A DNA stretch of 64,000 nucleotides from Streptomyces melanogenes. Its GTDB lineage: Bacteria > Actinomycetota > Actinomycetes > Streptomycetales > Streptomycetaceae. This document shows positions 1 to 8,481 of this stretch, piece after piece (the first letter of the stretch is position 1; each line of letters begins with the position of its first letter). The notes under the pieces were generated by a model, which was not told the origin of the DNA, searched no databases, and was given only the letters and a program-made list of their open reading frames with translations. The DNA lies in contig NZ_BMTS01000006.1 in the NCBI RefSeq assembly GCF_014649795.1, positions 1 through 64,000 on the forward strand, written 5' to 3'. Made by a program: the position numbers and the translations under genes.

Positions 1-102
1 CGGATCGGCGTAGACGGCTACGCTCCCGATCCCGGCGTCCCGGCAGGCACGGGCGACACGGACAGCGATTTCGCCACGGTTGGCGATGAGCACCTTGCGC
101 AC
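1..102 (-). CDS. accA: Acetyl/propionyl-CoA carboxylase alpha chain (biotin carboxylase), 5' end only
   Basis: Only the first 34 codons are inside the window; the gene continues off the left edge. The N-terminus, [19 protein letters not shown], followed by [15 protein letters not shown], is the start of the ATP-grasp biotin carboxylase domain. In actinobacteria this chain also carries the biotin carboxyl-carrier domain and works with a PccB/AccB beta chain to make malonyl- or methylmalonyl-CoA. The GTG start at 102 is preceded by a strong AAGGAGG ribosome site about 8 nt upstream. The nearby accE and pccB on the same strand fit one carboxylase complex. Family assignment is secure; substrate cannot be judged from this fragment. 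Confidence 0.9.
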   Translation of the reverse strand, partial: MRKVLIANRGEIAVRVARACRDAGIGSVAVYADP

Positions 103-485
103 GATGGCTCCCTCCTTGAAAACAAGCTGAGTTTAGGGAAGCCGTACACCGGCCCACGACCCGTCCCCCGTGGTGAGCTTGCCCACACGGAGTGTGACCC
201 GCGGCTCGCTCATGTCGCGAAATCCCTTGTCGCACCACGGTACGCCGGGTCCCTGCTCGGCACATTAGCGTTCTGGTGTGGTCAAGGTCTCTGTCCCCGA
301 GGCCAGCGGGTCCCTCACATTCTTTGTGGAGTCCCTACGAATGGCGGAATGATTCTTTGCGAGTGGAAGATCCTGCTCACCGTGTCGTCGGGACCCTTGC
401 CCAAGGGTTTACCCGTTAGTAGCGTTCGGGATGTCAGACGTACTACCGGTAACAGGGGCTGGGTGTAAGCAGGGGGTGGTGCGCC
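103..485. other. Divergent intergenic region, accA / membrane protein
   Basis: This 383-bp stretch separates two divergently read genes. The accA side carries an AAGGAGG ribosome site, and the other side an AGGGGGTGG site. I see one promoter-like element toward the right-hand gene (listed separately) and no convincing coding sequence; the ORF 315..767 on the minus strand is antisense to the membrane protein and lacks coding character. Confidence 0.5.
397..425 (+). promoter_or_regulatory. Candidate housekeeping promoter
   Basis: TTGCCC (397-402) and TAGCGT (420-425) are separated by exactly 17 nt, close to the Streptomyces vegetative consensus TTGACN-17-TAGRRT. It points at the membrane-protein gene starting at 486, leaving a leader of about 55 nt. 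Inferred from pattern only. Confidence 0.4.
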
Positions 486-956
486 GTGGCGCGCAGACCG
501 GTGGCTGTGGTGGCCGCGATCGTTCTTCTGGCCGAAGCCGTCGGCATCGTCCTGATCAACTGGTTCTTCGGGCACGCCGTCCATCGGCAGAACATGTCCC
601 TCGGCGGGGTCGACTCCGACACGATGTCCAACACGACGTACGCGATGGGTGGCGTCTTCGGGTTCTACCTGGCGGTCTGCGGGGTCGTGCTGCTGCTCGC
701 GGGCGTACGGGACCGGGCGCCCGGGCGGTTCGGGCGGATCGTGCTCATCACGTGTGCGGTGACGCATGGGGTGCTGGGGGCGTTGACGGTGGGGCTTGTG
801 GGGTGGGTCGCGTTCGCGTTCATGATGGTGGTGCTGGCGCTGATCGTGCTGGTGCTGCTGATGTATGCCCCGCGTTTGCCGGCGGAGCCGGCGGATGGGG
901 AGCCTGTCGAAGCCCCGCCGGGCAATGGCACCCCGCCTGAGCCTGCTGCCGCCTGA
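486..956 (+). CDS. Integral membrane protein, four predicted TM segments
   Basis: A 156-aa protein with hydrophobic segments at about residues 6-26, 57-78, 88-105 and 107-127 and a Pro/Glu/Ala-rich cytoplasmic-looking tail. No catalytic motif is visible and I cannot assign a function. The GTG start at 486 is chosen because AGGGGGTGG lies about 7 nt upstream and the first TM segment follows directly; the longer ORF starting at 431 is in another frame. It is transcribed away from accA and convergent with maf, from which it is separated by a dispersed palindromic repeat. It resembles small membrane proteins commonly found beside accA in Streptomyces. Confidence 0.75.
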   Translation: MARRPVAVVAAIVLLAEAVGIVLINWFFGHAVHRQNMSLGGVDSDTMSNTTYAMGGVFGFYLAVCGVVLLLAGVRDRAPGRFGRIVLITCAVTHGVLGALTVGLVGWVAFAFMMVVLALIVLVLLMYAPRLPAEPADGEPVEAPPGNGTPPEPAAA

Positions 957-962
957 GCGATT

Positions 963-1012
963 TCGTCTGCGGGCCGTGGGTGGCTGGGCGCGCAGTTCCC
1001 CGCGCCCCTAAA
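963..1012. repeat. Dispersed GC-rich repeat, copy 1 (variant A)
   Basis: Contains GTCTGCGGGCCGTGGGTGGC followed by the core GCGCAGTTCCCCGCGCCCC and TAAAGGGGCGC. The same core recurs at nine other intergenic sites in this window. Here it sits between convergent genes (membrane protein and maf), so a bidirectional terminator role is possible. Confidence 0.8.
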
Positions 1013-1047
1013 GGGGCGCTGTGGCGCACGGGGATGCCAAGCTCAGC

Positions 1048-1662
1048 TCAGTCCCACAGGTCCGTGATCCCGATTCCCAGCTCCGCCAGCAGCGTGCGCA
1101 GCAGCGGCAGCGACAGGCCGATCACGTTGCCCGGGTCGCCGTCGATGCCGTTCACGAACGGGGCCGAGCGGCCGTCCAGGGTGAACGCGCCCGCCACGTG
1201 GAGGGGTTCGCCGCTCGCCACGTACGCGGCGATCTCCGCGTCGCTCGGCTCGCCGAAGCGGACCGTGGTGGACGCCGTCGCCGAGGCGCGGCGGCCGTTC
1301 GCCGTGTCGATCACGCAGTGGCCGGTGCGCAGCACCCCGGCGCGGCCGCGCATGGACTTCCAGCGGGCCGTGGCCTCCTCGGCGTCGGCGGGCTTGCCCA
1401 GCGCCTCGCCGTCGAGCTCCAGGACGGAGTCGCAGCCGATCAGCAGGGCCCCGGCGGCCTCGGGGCGGGCGGCGACCGCGTCGGCCTTGGCCTCGGCCAG
1501 GACGAGGGCGAGCTCGCCGGGGGTGGGGGCGGTGAGGGCGTCCTCGTCGACCCCGCTGACGATGACCTCGGGGGCGAGGCCGGCCTGGCGCAGCAGACCG
1601 AGCCGGGCGGGCGAGGCGGAGGCGAGGACGAGGCGGCGAGCGGCGGCAGTCATACGGGTCAT
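1048..1662 (-). CDS. maf: Maf-family nucleoside triphosphate pyrophosphatase
   Basis: A 204-aa Maf/YhdE-type protein that hydrolyses non-canonical nucleoside triphosphates to monophosphates plus pyrophosphate in the cytoplasm. The N-terminal [19 protein letters not shown] is the Maf signature (S-A-S-P-x-R), and the central [16 protein letters not shown] and HCVID segments carry the conserved Asp and basic residues. I use the ATG at 1662; an ATG at 1653 is equally possible because neither has a strong Shine-Dalgarno site. The upstream frame extension to 1881 is rejected because it overlaps a better small gene. It lies downstream of pccB-accE on the same strand, as is common in Streptomyces. 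Confidence 0.92.
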   Translation of the reverse strand: MTRMTAAARRLVLASASPARLGLLRQAGLAPEVIVSGVDEDALTAPTPGELALVLAEAKADAVAARPEAAGALLIGCDSVLELDGEALGKPADAEEATARWKSMRGRAGVLRTGHCVIDTANGRRASATASTTVRFGEPSDAEIAAYVASGEPLHVAGAFTLDGRSAPFVNGIDGDPGNVIGLSLPLLRTLLAELGIGITDLWD

Positions 1663-1700
1663 CGTAGACAGCGCGGGGCGCCGCCCGGCCGGGGCGTACG

Positions 1701-1829
1701 TCAGTGCAGGCTGACCACGAACATCCCCAGCACCATGAGCAGCGCCAGCACCAGGCCCGCGCGCCGCATCATCGCCTGGGCGTCGCGCAGTTCCTTCGGC
1801 GGCTCGTTCTTCGGGTCGGACCACAGCAT
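1701..1829 (-). CDS. 42-aa single-pass membrane peptide (MmpB-like)
   Basis: Translating the minus strand from the ATG at 1829 gives a 42-aa product beginning [20 protein letters not shown] and ending in one hydrophobic helix (residues about 24-41). It fits exactly between accE and maf in the same orientation. From memory, the MLWSDP...EPPKELRD N-terminus matches the conserved Streptomyces morphogenic membrane protein MmpB family; I could not verify this, so no symbol is given. The conserved charged head plus TM helix suggests a small membrane-associated regulator. It is below the usual ORF-calling size and easily missed. Confidence 0.7.
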   Translation of the reverse strand: MLWSDPKNEPPKELRDAQAMMRRAGLVLALLMVLGMFVVSLH

Positions 1830-1899
1830 GCCTTCGATACTGCGGCCGTCGCGGTCCCGGCGCCTGAGTACCCGTACTCAAGCGCCGGGGGCCCGGGGA

Positions 1900-2106
1900 C
1901 TACGCCGGCCAGTACGTCCGCGCCCAGGCCCGCGGCCCCGGCCGCGGCACCGGATGCCGTGCGATGCGGGCCGGGGTCGACCACTCCTCGGGGGGCAGTG
2001 GCGCACCGGACGACGTGGAGGCCGTCGCCGCGGCGCGCGCCTGGACCACCGCCAGTGCGGCGGCCAGCTCCTCGGGGGTCGGGTTGCCCCGTACGACCTT
2101 GATCAC
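1900..2106 (-). CDS. accE: Acyl-CoA carboxylase epsilon subunit
   Basis: A 68-aa protein beginning MIKVVRGNPTPEELAAALAV and ending near EWSTPARIARHP...WARTYWPA, the typical pattern of AccE/PccE epsilon subunits (short helical N-terminus, variable linker, conserved W/R/P-rich tail). These small subunits bind the beta chain and stimulate actinobacterial acyl-CoA carboxylases. It lies 9 bp downstream of pccB, so the two are almost certainly co-transcribed and translationally linked. Its presence supports a PccB-AccA-AccE holoenzyme together with the accA gene at the left edge. Confidence 0.88.
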   Translation of the reverse strand: MIKVVRGNPTPEELAAALAVVQARAAATASTSSGAPLPPEEWSTPARIARHPVPRPGPRAWARTYWPA

Positions 2107-2115
2107 AGCGGCTCC

Positions 2116-3708
2116 TTACAGGGGGATGTTGCCGTGCTTCTTCGGGGGGAGGGATTCCCGCTTCGTCCGCAGCTGACGCAGGCCCCGGACGATGTGCGCA
2201 CGGGTCTCGGACGGCATGATCACGGCGTCCACGTAGCCGCGCTCGGCCGCGATGTACGGGTTGAGGAGCGTGTCCTCGTAGTCCGCGATCAGCTCGGCGC
2301 GCGTCGCCTCGACGTCCTCCGCGGCCGCGATCGTGCGGCGGTGCAGGATGTTCACCGCGCCCTGCGCGCCCATCACCGCGATCTGCGCGGTCGGCCAGGC
2401 CACGTTGAGGTCGGCGCCCAGGTGCTTGGAGCCCATGACGTCGTACGCGCCGCCGAACGCCTTGCGGGTGATGACCGTGATCAGCGGGACGGTCGCCTCC
2501 GCGTACGCGTAGATCAGCTTGGCGCCGCGCCGGATGATGCCGCCGTACTCCTGGTCCACGCCCGGCAGGAAGCCCGGCACGTCCACGAAGGTGATGACGG
2601 GGACGTTGAAGGCGTCGCAGGTGCGCACGAAGCGCGCGGCCTTCTCGGAGGCGTTGATGTCCAGGCACCCGGCGAACTGCATCGGCTGGTTGGCGACGAT
2701 GCCGACCGGGAAGCCCTCGACGCGGCCGAAGCCGGTGATGATGTTCGGCGCGAACAGCGCCTGGGTCTCCAGGAACTCGCCGTCGTCCAGGACGTGCTCG
2801 ATCGCCGTGTGCATGTCGTACGGCTGGTTCGCGGAGTCCGGGATGAGCGTGTCCAGCTCCCGGTCGGAGTCCGAGGGCTCCAGGTCGGCCTCCTCGGGGA
2901 AGGCCGGGGGCTCGCTCAGGTTGTTCGAAGGCAGGTACGACAGCAGGGACTTGACGTACTCGATCGCGTCCTTCTCGTCGCCCGCCATGTGGTGCGCCAC
3001 GCCCGAGGTGGTGTTGTGGGTGCGCGCGCCGCCCAGCTCCTCGAAGCCGACGTCCTCGCCGGTGACCGTCTTGATGACGTCCGGGCCGGTGATGAACATG
3101 TGCGAGGTCTGGTCGACCATCACCGTGAAGTCCGTGATGGCGGGGGAGTAGACCGCGCCGCCCGCGCACGGCCCGACGATCAGCGAGATCTGCGGGACCA
3201 CGCCCGAGGCGTGCACGTTGCGGCGGAAGATCTCGGCGAACAGGCCGAGCGCGACCACGCCCTCCTGGATGCGGGCGCCGCCGCCGTCGTTGATGCCGAT
3301 GACCGGGCAGCCGGTCTTCAGCGCGAAGTCCATGACCTTGACGATCTTCTCGCCGTAGACCTCGCCGAGTGAGCCGCCGAAGATGGTGAAGTCCTGGGAG
3401 TAGACGCACACCGGGCGCCCGTCGACCGTGCCGTAACCGGTGACGACACCGTCTCCGTACGGGCGGTTCTTCTCGATCCCGAAGTTGGTCGAGCGGTGCC
3501 GGGCGAACTCGTCGAGCTCGACGAACGACCCCTCGTCGAGGAGCAGGTCGACCCGCTCACGGGCGGTCAACTTGCCCTTGGCGTGCTGCTTTTCCACAGC
3601 CCGCTCGGAGCCGGCGTGCGTCGCCTCCTCGATGCGGCGCTGCAGATCCGCGAGCTTTCCCGCGGTCGTGTGGATGTCAGTCACGTCTTGCTGCTCCGGC
3701 TCGGACAT
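2116..3708 (-). CDS. pccB: Propionyl-CoA carboxylase beta chain (carboxyltransferase)
   Basis: A full-length 530-aa carboxyltransferase that transfers CO2 from carboxybiotin to acyl-CoA, giving methylmalonyl-CoA from propionyl-CoA. The N-half carries [18 protein letters not shown] and the acyl-CoA oxyanion region [10 protein letters not shown] (about 142-151) and [12 protein letters not shown] (179-190). The C-half carries [19 protein letters not shown] and [18 protein letters not shown]. Asp423 in AYDVM corresponds to the residue (Asp422 in S. coelicolor PccB) that favours propionyl- over acetyl-CoA. That correspondence is family knowledge; the residue is visible here. ATG at 3708 begins [20 protein letters not shown]. 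Followed at once by accE; divergent from birA. Confidence 0.95.
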   Translation of the reverse strand: MSEPEQQDVTDIHTTAGKLADLQRRIEEATHAGSERAVEKQHAKGKLTARERVDLLLDEGSFVELDEFARHRSTNFGIEKNRPYGDGVVTGYGTVDGRPVCVYSQDFTIFGGSLGEVYGEKIVKVMDFALKTGCPVIGINDGGGARIQEGVVALGLFAEIFRRNVHASGVVPQISLIVGPCAGGAVYSPAITDFTVMVDQTSHMFITGPDVIKTVTGEDVGFEELGGARTHNTTSGVAHHMAGDEKDAIEYVKSLLSYLPSNNLSEPPAFPEEADLEPSDSDRELDTLIPDSANQPYDMHTAIEHVLDDGEFLETQALFAPNIITGFGRVEGFPVGIVANQPMQFAGCLDINASEKAARFVRTCDAFNVPVITFVDVPGFLPGVDQEYGGIIRRGAKLIYAYAEATVPLITVITRKAFGGAYDVMGSKHLGADLNVAWPTAQIAVMGAQGAVNILHRRTIAAAEDVEATRAELIADYEDTLLNPYIAAERGYVDAVIMPSETRAHIVRGLRQLRTKRESLPPKKHGNIPL

Positions 3709-3843
3709 CGGGATGCGGCTCCCTGCCTGGTCACGGGTTTCGGCTGGCTACTGACTCGTAGGGTAGTGGCGCGGATACCGTTCGGCAGTGCGTCGTTTGC
3801 CACACCGGGGTGCGCTTGCGCCCGCGCGCCTAACCTGGCTCGT

Positions 3844-4704
3844 ATGACGCCCCAGGACGCATCCGAAAGCCGCTGGTCCGACCTCGGCCGGCCCCCTCTC
3901 AACGCCTCCGCCCTGCGCCACGCCCTGGTGCGGCCGGGCGCCCTGTGGACCTCCCTGGACGTGGTCCAGGAGACCGGTTCGACCAACTCCGACCTCACCG
4001 CCCGGGCCAAGGAGCTCCCCGAGGGCGCGGTCCTGGTGGCCGAGGAGCAGACCGCCGGGCGCGGCCGCCTCGACCGCAGCTGGTCGGCGCCGGCCCGCTC
4101 CGGCCTCTTCTTCTCCGTGCTGCTGCGGCCCGGCGCGGGCGTCCCGGTGGACCGCTGGGGCTGGCTGCCGCTGCTCACCGGGGTGGCCGTCGCCACCGGA
4201 CTGTCCCGCGCGGCGGGCGTCGACACGTCGCTGAAGTGGCCCAACGACCTGCTGGTCACGGTCGGCGGCGAGGAGCGCAAGGCAGGCGGGATCCTGGCCG
4301 AGCGGGCGGGCGAGGACGCCGTGGTGGTCGGCATCGGCCTCAACGTCACCCTGCGCGCCGACGAACTGCCGGTGCCCGCCGCCGGTTCGCTGCTGCTGGC
4401 CGACGCGATCTCGACCGACCGCGAGACGCTGCTGCGGGCCGTGCTGCGCTCCCTGGAGCAGTGGTACGTGGACTGGCGCGAGGCGGGCGGCGACCCGGCG
4501 GCGTCCCGGCTCCAGGAGACGTACGCGGCGGGCTGCGCCACGCTCGGCCGGACCGTGCGCGCCGAACTCCCCGGCGACCGCTCGCTGACCGGCGAGGCGG
4601 TCGCGGTGGACGCGGACGGACGGCTCGTCCTCGCCACCGAGGGGGGCGGACGGGAGCCCGTGGCGGCGGGCGACATCGTCCACCTGCGCCCGGCGGCCGA
4701 CTGA
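3844..4704 (+). CDS. birA: Biotin--[acetyl-CoA-carboxylase] ligase
   Basis: A 286-aa biotin protein ligase that makes biotinyl-AMP and attaches biotin to the carrier lysine of acyl-CoA carboxylases. Motifs: GRGRLDRSW (residues 72-80, biotinyl-AMP loop), KWPNDLL (131-137) and KAGGILAE, then a small C-terminal SH3-like domain. It lacks the N-terminal winged-helix DNA-binding domain of E. coli BirA, so it is probably a ligase only. The start at ATG 3844 (MTPQDASESRWSDLGRPPLN) gives the usual class-I length; the upstream extension to 3496 is antisense to pccB. Placement divergent from pccB links enzyme and modifying ligase. Confidence 0.95.
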   Translation: MTPQDASESRWSDLGRPPLNASALRHALVRPGALWTSLDVVQETGSTNSDLTARAKELPEGAVLVAEEQTAGRGRLDRSWSAPARSGLFFSVLLRPGAGVPVDRWGWLPLLTGVAVATGLSRAAGVDTSLKWPNDLLVTVGGEERKAGGILAERAGEDAVVVGIGLNVTLRADELPVPAAGSLLLADAISTDRETLLRAVLRSLEQWYVDWREAGGDPAASRLQETYAAGCATLGRTVRAELPGDRSLTGEAVAVDADGRLVLATEGGGREPVAAGDIVHLRPAAD

Positions 4705-4869
4705 GCCGGTGGCTTCGCCCGCGCACCGCCTCCGAGTGACTTCGCGCGACGTCGAGCGACAAGGCAACGGGTGCGAGGACGTGAGCTACGGCACACCTGC
4801 CGTATCGTGGAGCCCGATCCAGCGACAGATCGGCAGGGAAGTGCGCAGGGAACGGGCAGGAGGCGGCTG

Positions 4870-6027
4870 GTGACCGTCGACGACACGCAGTCCGGTGAGG
4901 GTGCCGGCCCCCCCTCGGAGCCGGCGCCCTCCGCGTACCCGACCCCGCACCACGTCGTGGACCACACCGCCGAGCCCACCGCCGATCCGCTCGCCATCCG
5001 CCTGGAGCAGCTGATCCTGGGCGCGGACCGCCGGTACACGCCGTTCCAGGCGGCCCGGACCGCGGGCGTCTCCATGGAGCTGGCCTCGCGGTTCTGGCGG
5101 GCCATGGGGTTCGCGGACATCGGGCAGGCCAAGGCGCTCACCGAGGCCGACGTGCTGGCGCTGCGGCGCCTGGCCGGTCTGGTCGAGGCGGGGCTGCTCA
5201 GCGAGCCGATGGCGGTGCAGGTGGCCCGCTCCACCGGGCAGACCACCGCCCGGCTGGCCGAATGGCAGATCGATTCCTTCCTGGAGGGCCTGACCGAGCC
5301 GCCCGAGCCCGGCATGACCCGCACGGAGGTCACGTACCCGCTGGTGGAGCTGCTCCTGCCGGAGCTGGAGGAGTTCCTGGTGTACGTGTGGCGGCGCCAG
5401 CTGGCCGCCGCGACCGGGCGCGTGGTGCAGGCGGCCGACGACGAGGAGATGGTCGACCGGCGGCTCGCCGTCGGCTTCGCCGACCTCGTCGGGTTCACCC
5501 GGCTCACCCGGCGCCTGGAGGAGGAGGAGCTCGGCGAGCTCGTCGAGGCCTTCGAGACGACCGCGGCCGACCTGGTCGCGGCGCACGGCGGCCGCCTCAT
5601 CAAGACCCTCGGCGACGAGGTCCTGTTCGCCGCCGACGACGCCGGTACGGCCGCCGAGATATCGCTCCGGCTGATCGAGACCATGGGCCACGACGAGACG
5701 ATGCCCGCGCTGCGCGTGGGCATCGCCTTCGGCACGGTCACCACCCGGATGGGCGATGTCTTCGGCACGACCGTGAACCTCGCCAGCCGACTCACCTCGA
5801 TAGCGCCCAAGGACTCGGTCCTGGTGGACGGCGCCTTCGCGGAGGAGCTGGCGCGTACGGGCGACGCACCGGTGTCGGAGACGCAGGCCGCCGAGGAGGC
5901 GGCGAAGGCGGAGAAGGAGGGCGAGGAGCCCCCCAAGTACCGCTTCGCACTGCAACCGATGTGGCAGCGGCCGGTGCGCGGCCTTGGCGTGGTGGAGCCC
6001 TGGATGCTGCACCGTAGAGGAGCCTGA
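4870..6027 (+). CDS. cya: Class III adenylate cyclase (Streptomyces Cya type)
   Basis: A 385-aa protein making cAMP from ATP. After a Pro-rich N-terminus, residues about 45-180 form a helical region with an HTH-like segment. The C-terminal half is a class III cyclase domain: VGFADLVGFTRLTRRL supplies the first metal-binding Asp, IKTLGDEVLFAADDA the second, and VNLASRLTS the late N/R motif. A charged EEAAKAEKEGEEPPKY linker precedes a short tail. The GTG at 4870 is chosen because GGAGG lies about 6 nt upstream. Gene order after birA matches the cAMP-producing cya locus of other streptomycetes, where cAMP affects germination and development. Confidence 0.92.
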   Translation: MTVDDTQSGEGAGPPSEPAPSAYPTPHHVVDHTAEPTADPLAIRLEQLILGADRRYTPFQAARTAGVSMELASRFWRAMGFADIGQAKALTEADVLALRRLAGLVEAGLLSEPMAVQVARSTGQTTARLAEWQIDSFLEGLTEPPEPGMTRTEVTYPLVELLLPELEEFLVYVWRRQLAAATGRVVQAADDEEMVDRRLAVGFADLVGFTRLTRRLEEEELGELVEAFETTAADLVAAHGGRLIKTLGDEVLFAADDAGTAAEISLRLIETMGHDETMPALRVGIAFGTVTTRMGDVFGTTVNLASRLTSIAPKDSVLVDGAFAEELARTGDAPVSETQAAEEAAKAEKEGEEPPKYRFALQPMWQRPVRGLGVVEPWMLHRRGA

Positions 6028-6051
6028 GCGCTCCGCTTTGGGGGCCGCGAT

Positions 6052-6124
6052 TCGTCTGCGGGTCGTGGTGGGCTGGTCGCGCCCACGCGGCGGAGCCGCA
6101 GGTGTCACAGCCCCGCGCCCCTTA
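6052..6124. repeat. Dispersed GC-rich repeat, copy 2 (variant B)
   Basis: Begins with the common GTCTGCGGGTCGTGGTGGGC then GGTCGCGC. Instead of AGTT it carries the alternative middle module CCACGCGGCGGAGCCGC plus RGTGTCACAG before the shared CCCCGCGCCCC end. GCGGCGGAGCCGC is itself a small hairpin. It lies between cya and the enoyl-CoA hydratase gene, both on the plus strand. Confidence 0.8.
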
Positions 6125-6190
6125 CGGGCGCTGACGCGCCCACCTAGGATCTCCCGACGTAACGTTCGTTAACGTCGTCGGGAGGGTCTC

Positions 6191-6991
6191 ATGGGTACGG
6201 GTGAGCAGCGGTACGGGGAGTTCGTCGGCGTCAAGCGGCACGGGTACGTCGCCGAGCTGGTGCTCGATCGGCCCAAGGCGATGAACGCCGTGTCCACCGA
6301 GATGGCCCGCTCGATCGCCGCCGCCTGCGACGCGCTCGCAGCCGACCCCTCGACGCGGGCGGTCGTGGTGACCTCCACGCACGAGCGGGCCTTCTGCGTG
6401 GGCGCCGACCTCAAGGAGCGCAACTCCTTCACCGACGCCGAGCTGGTGCGCCAGCGGCCCACCGCACGAGCCTGCTACACCGGCGTCCTGGAGCTGCCCA
6501 TGCCGACCGTGGCCGCCGTGCACGGCTTCGCGCTCGGGGGCGGGTTCGAGCTGGCGCTCGCCTGCGACCTGATCGTGGCGGACGCGACGGCCGTCGTCGG
6601 GCTGCCGGAGGTCTCGGTCGGCGTCATCCCCGGCGGCGGCGGTACGCAGCTGCTGCCCCGGCGCGTGGGCGCGGCCCGGGCGGCCGAACTGGTCTTCACC
6701 GCACGGCGGGTGGAGGCGGGCGAGGCGCGCGAGCTCGGCCTGGTCGACGTGCTCGTGGGCGAGGGCGAGGACCGTGACGAGGCGTTGGCGCTGGCCGCGC
6801 GGATCGCCGCGAACTCGCCGGTCGGGCTGCGCGCGGCCAAGCGGGCCATGCGGCTGGGGCACGGGCTCGACCTGCGGGCGGGCCTGGAGGTCGAGGACGC
6901 GGCGTGGCGGTCGGTGGCGTTCTCGGGGGACCGGGCGGAGGGCGTCGCGGCGTTCAACGAGAAGCGGAAGCCGCAGTGGCCGGGCGAGTGA
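6191..6991 (+). CDS. Enoyl-CoA hydratase/isomerase (crotonase) family protein
   Basis: A 266-aa crotonase-fold enzyme. HERAFCVGADLKER and FALGGGFELALACD form the two peptide-NH oxyanion hole segments that stabilise the thioester enolate. LPEVSVGVIPGGGGTQLLPR carries the conserved Glu and the GGG turn typical of active hydratases. The C-terminus EGVAAFNEKRKPQWPGE is the standard trimerisation/acyl-pocket helix. ATG 6191 follows GGGAGGGTCTC, a good ribosome site. Likely fatty-acid or branched-chain acyl-CoA beta-oxidation; the exact substrate cannot be told from sequence. It stands alone after cya with a variant-B repeat between. Confidence 0.9.
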   Translation: MGTGEQRYGEFVGVKRHGYVAELVLDRPKAMNAVSTEMARSIAAACDALAADPSTRAVVVTSTHERAFCVGADLKERNSFTDAELVRQRPTARACYTGVLELPMPTVAAVHGFALGGGFELALACDLIVADATAVVGLPEVSVGVIPGGGGTQLLPRRVGAARAAELVFTARRVEAGEARELGLVDVLVGEGEDRDEALALAARIAANSPVGLRAAKRAMRLGHGLDLRAGLEVEDAAWRSVAFSGDRAEGVAAFNEKRKPQWPGE

Positions 6992-7060
6992 GCTGATCTT
7001 GTAGTCGGTCCGGGCCCGGCCAACTGATCAAAACGGGGCAAACCTCCCTAAGCTGGAGGG

Positions 7061-8215
7061 ATGCGCGGTGAGGGTGAGGGTGTCGGCGGGACCGAGGACG
7101 TACGGCTGCGGGCCGTGGTGTCGCTGGCACAGGCCATGGCGGCGGCCCACACCCCGCGCGAGTCCTGGCGGGCGGCGGCGCTCGGCGCGCGGGACGCGCT
7201 CGCCGGGAACTTCGCCGCGCTCTCCACGTGGGAGCGGGAGCTGGGGCGGCTGCGGGTCCTGGTGAACGCGGGCGAACGGGCCGAGGGGGAGGAGGAGTTC
7301 CCGGAGGACGAGACGTATCCGGTGCACCAGTTCCCCGAGATCACCGAGTTCCTGCACGAGCGGTGGGCGGGCGGGGGTGAGCCCAACGCCTGGGTGGAGA
7401 CGGCCGCCGGGCCCGGGGATACGGCGGGCTACTGCCACGAGCGGGTCACCGCGCTGCGGCGGCGCGGGCGCGGCTGCTGCGTGGTCGCGCCGATCGTGCT
7501 GCACGGGCGGGCGTGGGGCGAGCTGTACGTGGCCCGGCCGGTGGGCGCGCCCGTCTTCGACGCGGCGGACGCGGACTTCGCGACAGTGCTGGCGTCGGTG
7601 GCGGCGGCCGGGATCGCCCAGACCGAACGCCTGGAGGAGGTCCGCCGCCTCGCCTTCACCGACCCGCTGACGGGTCTGGCCAACCGCCGGGCGGTGGACG
7701 TACGGCTCGACGAGGCGGTCGAGAGCCACCGCCGGGACGGGGCGGTGGTGAGCCTGGTGGTGTGCGACCTGAACGGGCTCAAGCGGGTCAACGACACGCG
7801 GGGCCATGCGGTGGGGGACCGGCTGTTGGAGCGCTTCGGCTCGGTTCTCTCCCTTTGCGGGGCGAAGCTGCCGGGGGCGCTGGCGGCGCGGCTGGGCGGG
7901 GACGAGTTCTGTCTGCTGTCGGTGGGGCCGCCGCCGGACGACGTCGTCGAGGTCGCGTCCGAACTGTGTCTGCGGGCGGGGGAGTTGGAGCTGGGGGAGG
8001 GGGTCGCCTGCGGGGTGGCCTCCACGGGCGACCCCATCGGTCCGGTGCGCTCGGCCCGCCGCCTGTTCCGCCTCGCGGACGCCGCGCAGTACCGGGCGAA
8101 GGCGGCGCGCTCGACCACGCCGGTGGTGGCGGGGCGGGACGGGGCGGTGGTCCAACTCGCGGACATGCCGCAGCCGGAGCGGGCGGAGCGGCGGCGGTTC
8201 CGGGGCCGGGGGTAA
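7061..8215 (+). CDS. GAF-GGDEF diguanylate cyclase
   Basis: A 384-aa cytoplasmic protein: a GAF-like sensory domain (about 20-185) and a GGDEF domain (about 195-345) with RLAFTDPLTGLANRR at the start and an intact GGDEF (279-283), so c-di-GMP synthesis from GTP is expected. The inhibitory I-site RxxD normally found five residues before GGDEF is absent: the positions read LPGA. The architecture matches the Streptomyces CdgE class as I remember it. The ATG at 7061 directly abuts GGAGGG, an awkward spacing. A TAAGCT hexamer 9 nt upstream raises the possibility of a leaderless or near-leaderless transcript. Confidence 0.88.
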   Translation: MRGEGEGVGGTEDVRLRAVVSLAQAMAAAHTPRESWRAAALGARDALAGNFAALSTWERELGRLRVLVNAGERAEGEEEFPEDETYPVHQFPEITEFLHERWAGGGEPNAWVETAAGPGDTAGYCHERVTALRRRGRGCCVVAPIVLHGRAWGELYVARPVGAPVFDAADADFATVLASVAAAGIAQTERLEEVRRLAFTDPLTGLANRRAVDVRLDEAVESHRRDGAVVSLVVCDLNGLKRVNDTRGHAVGDRLLERFGSVLSLCGAKLPGALAARLGGDEFCLLSVGPPPDDVVEVASELCLRAGELELGEGVACGVASTGDPIGPVRSARRLFRLADAAQYRAKAARSTTPVVAGRDGAVVQLADMPQPERAERRRFRGRG

Positions 8216-8430
8216 TCACCCCGCCCCGCCCCTTCCCGAAAGCCTCCGGCGGTAGTCGTTCGCCCGCGGACCGTGGATGGCTGCTCGCGCAGTTCCCCGC
8301 GCCCCTAGGTATTTAGGGGCGCGGGGAACTGCGCGAGCAACCCACCACGGTCCGCAGGCGACGCACCCGGCCGCCCGCCCAGGCCACGCGGCGGAGCCGC
8401 ACAGTGTCACAGCCGGGAAGGGGCGGGGTG
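8216..8430. repeat. Dispersed repeat, copy 3: nested palindrome
   Basis: Three nested inverted repeats. The outer arms are CCCCGCCCCTTCCCG (8224-8238) and its complement (8414-8428). The middle arms are GCGGACCGTGG (8265-8275) and CCACGGTCCGC (8345-8355). The inner arms are a perfect 26-bp stem (8282-8307 / 8314-8339) with a 6-nt loop. The inner stem contains the variant-A core, and a variant-B GCGGCGGAGCCGC...GTGTCACAGC segment follows at 8387-8413. It lies between the GGDEF gene and hutH, so it could terminate the former. Confidence 0.85.
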
Positions 8431-8481
8431 GGGGAACTCCGGCTAGTGACACACGCCGATTCAATCCGTACGCTGCTGAAT

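Noticed and set aside
1021..3372. Plus-strand 783-codon frame over maf, accE and pccB
   Set aside because: Shadow of three well-supported minus-strand genes.
7028..8155. Minus-strand 375-codon frame opposite the GGDEF gene
   Set aside because: Antisense shadow; the plus strand has GAF and GGDEF motifs.
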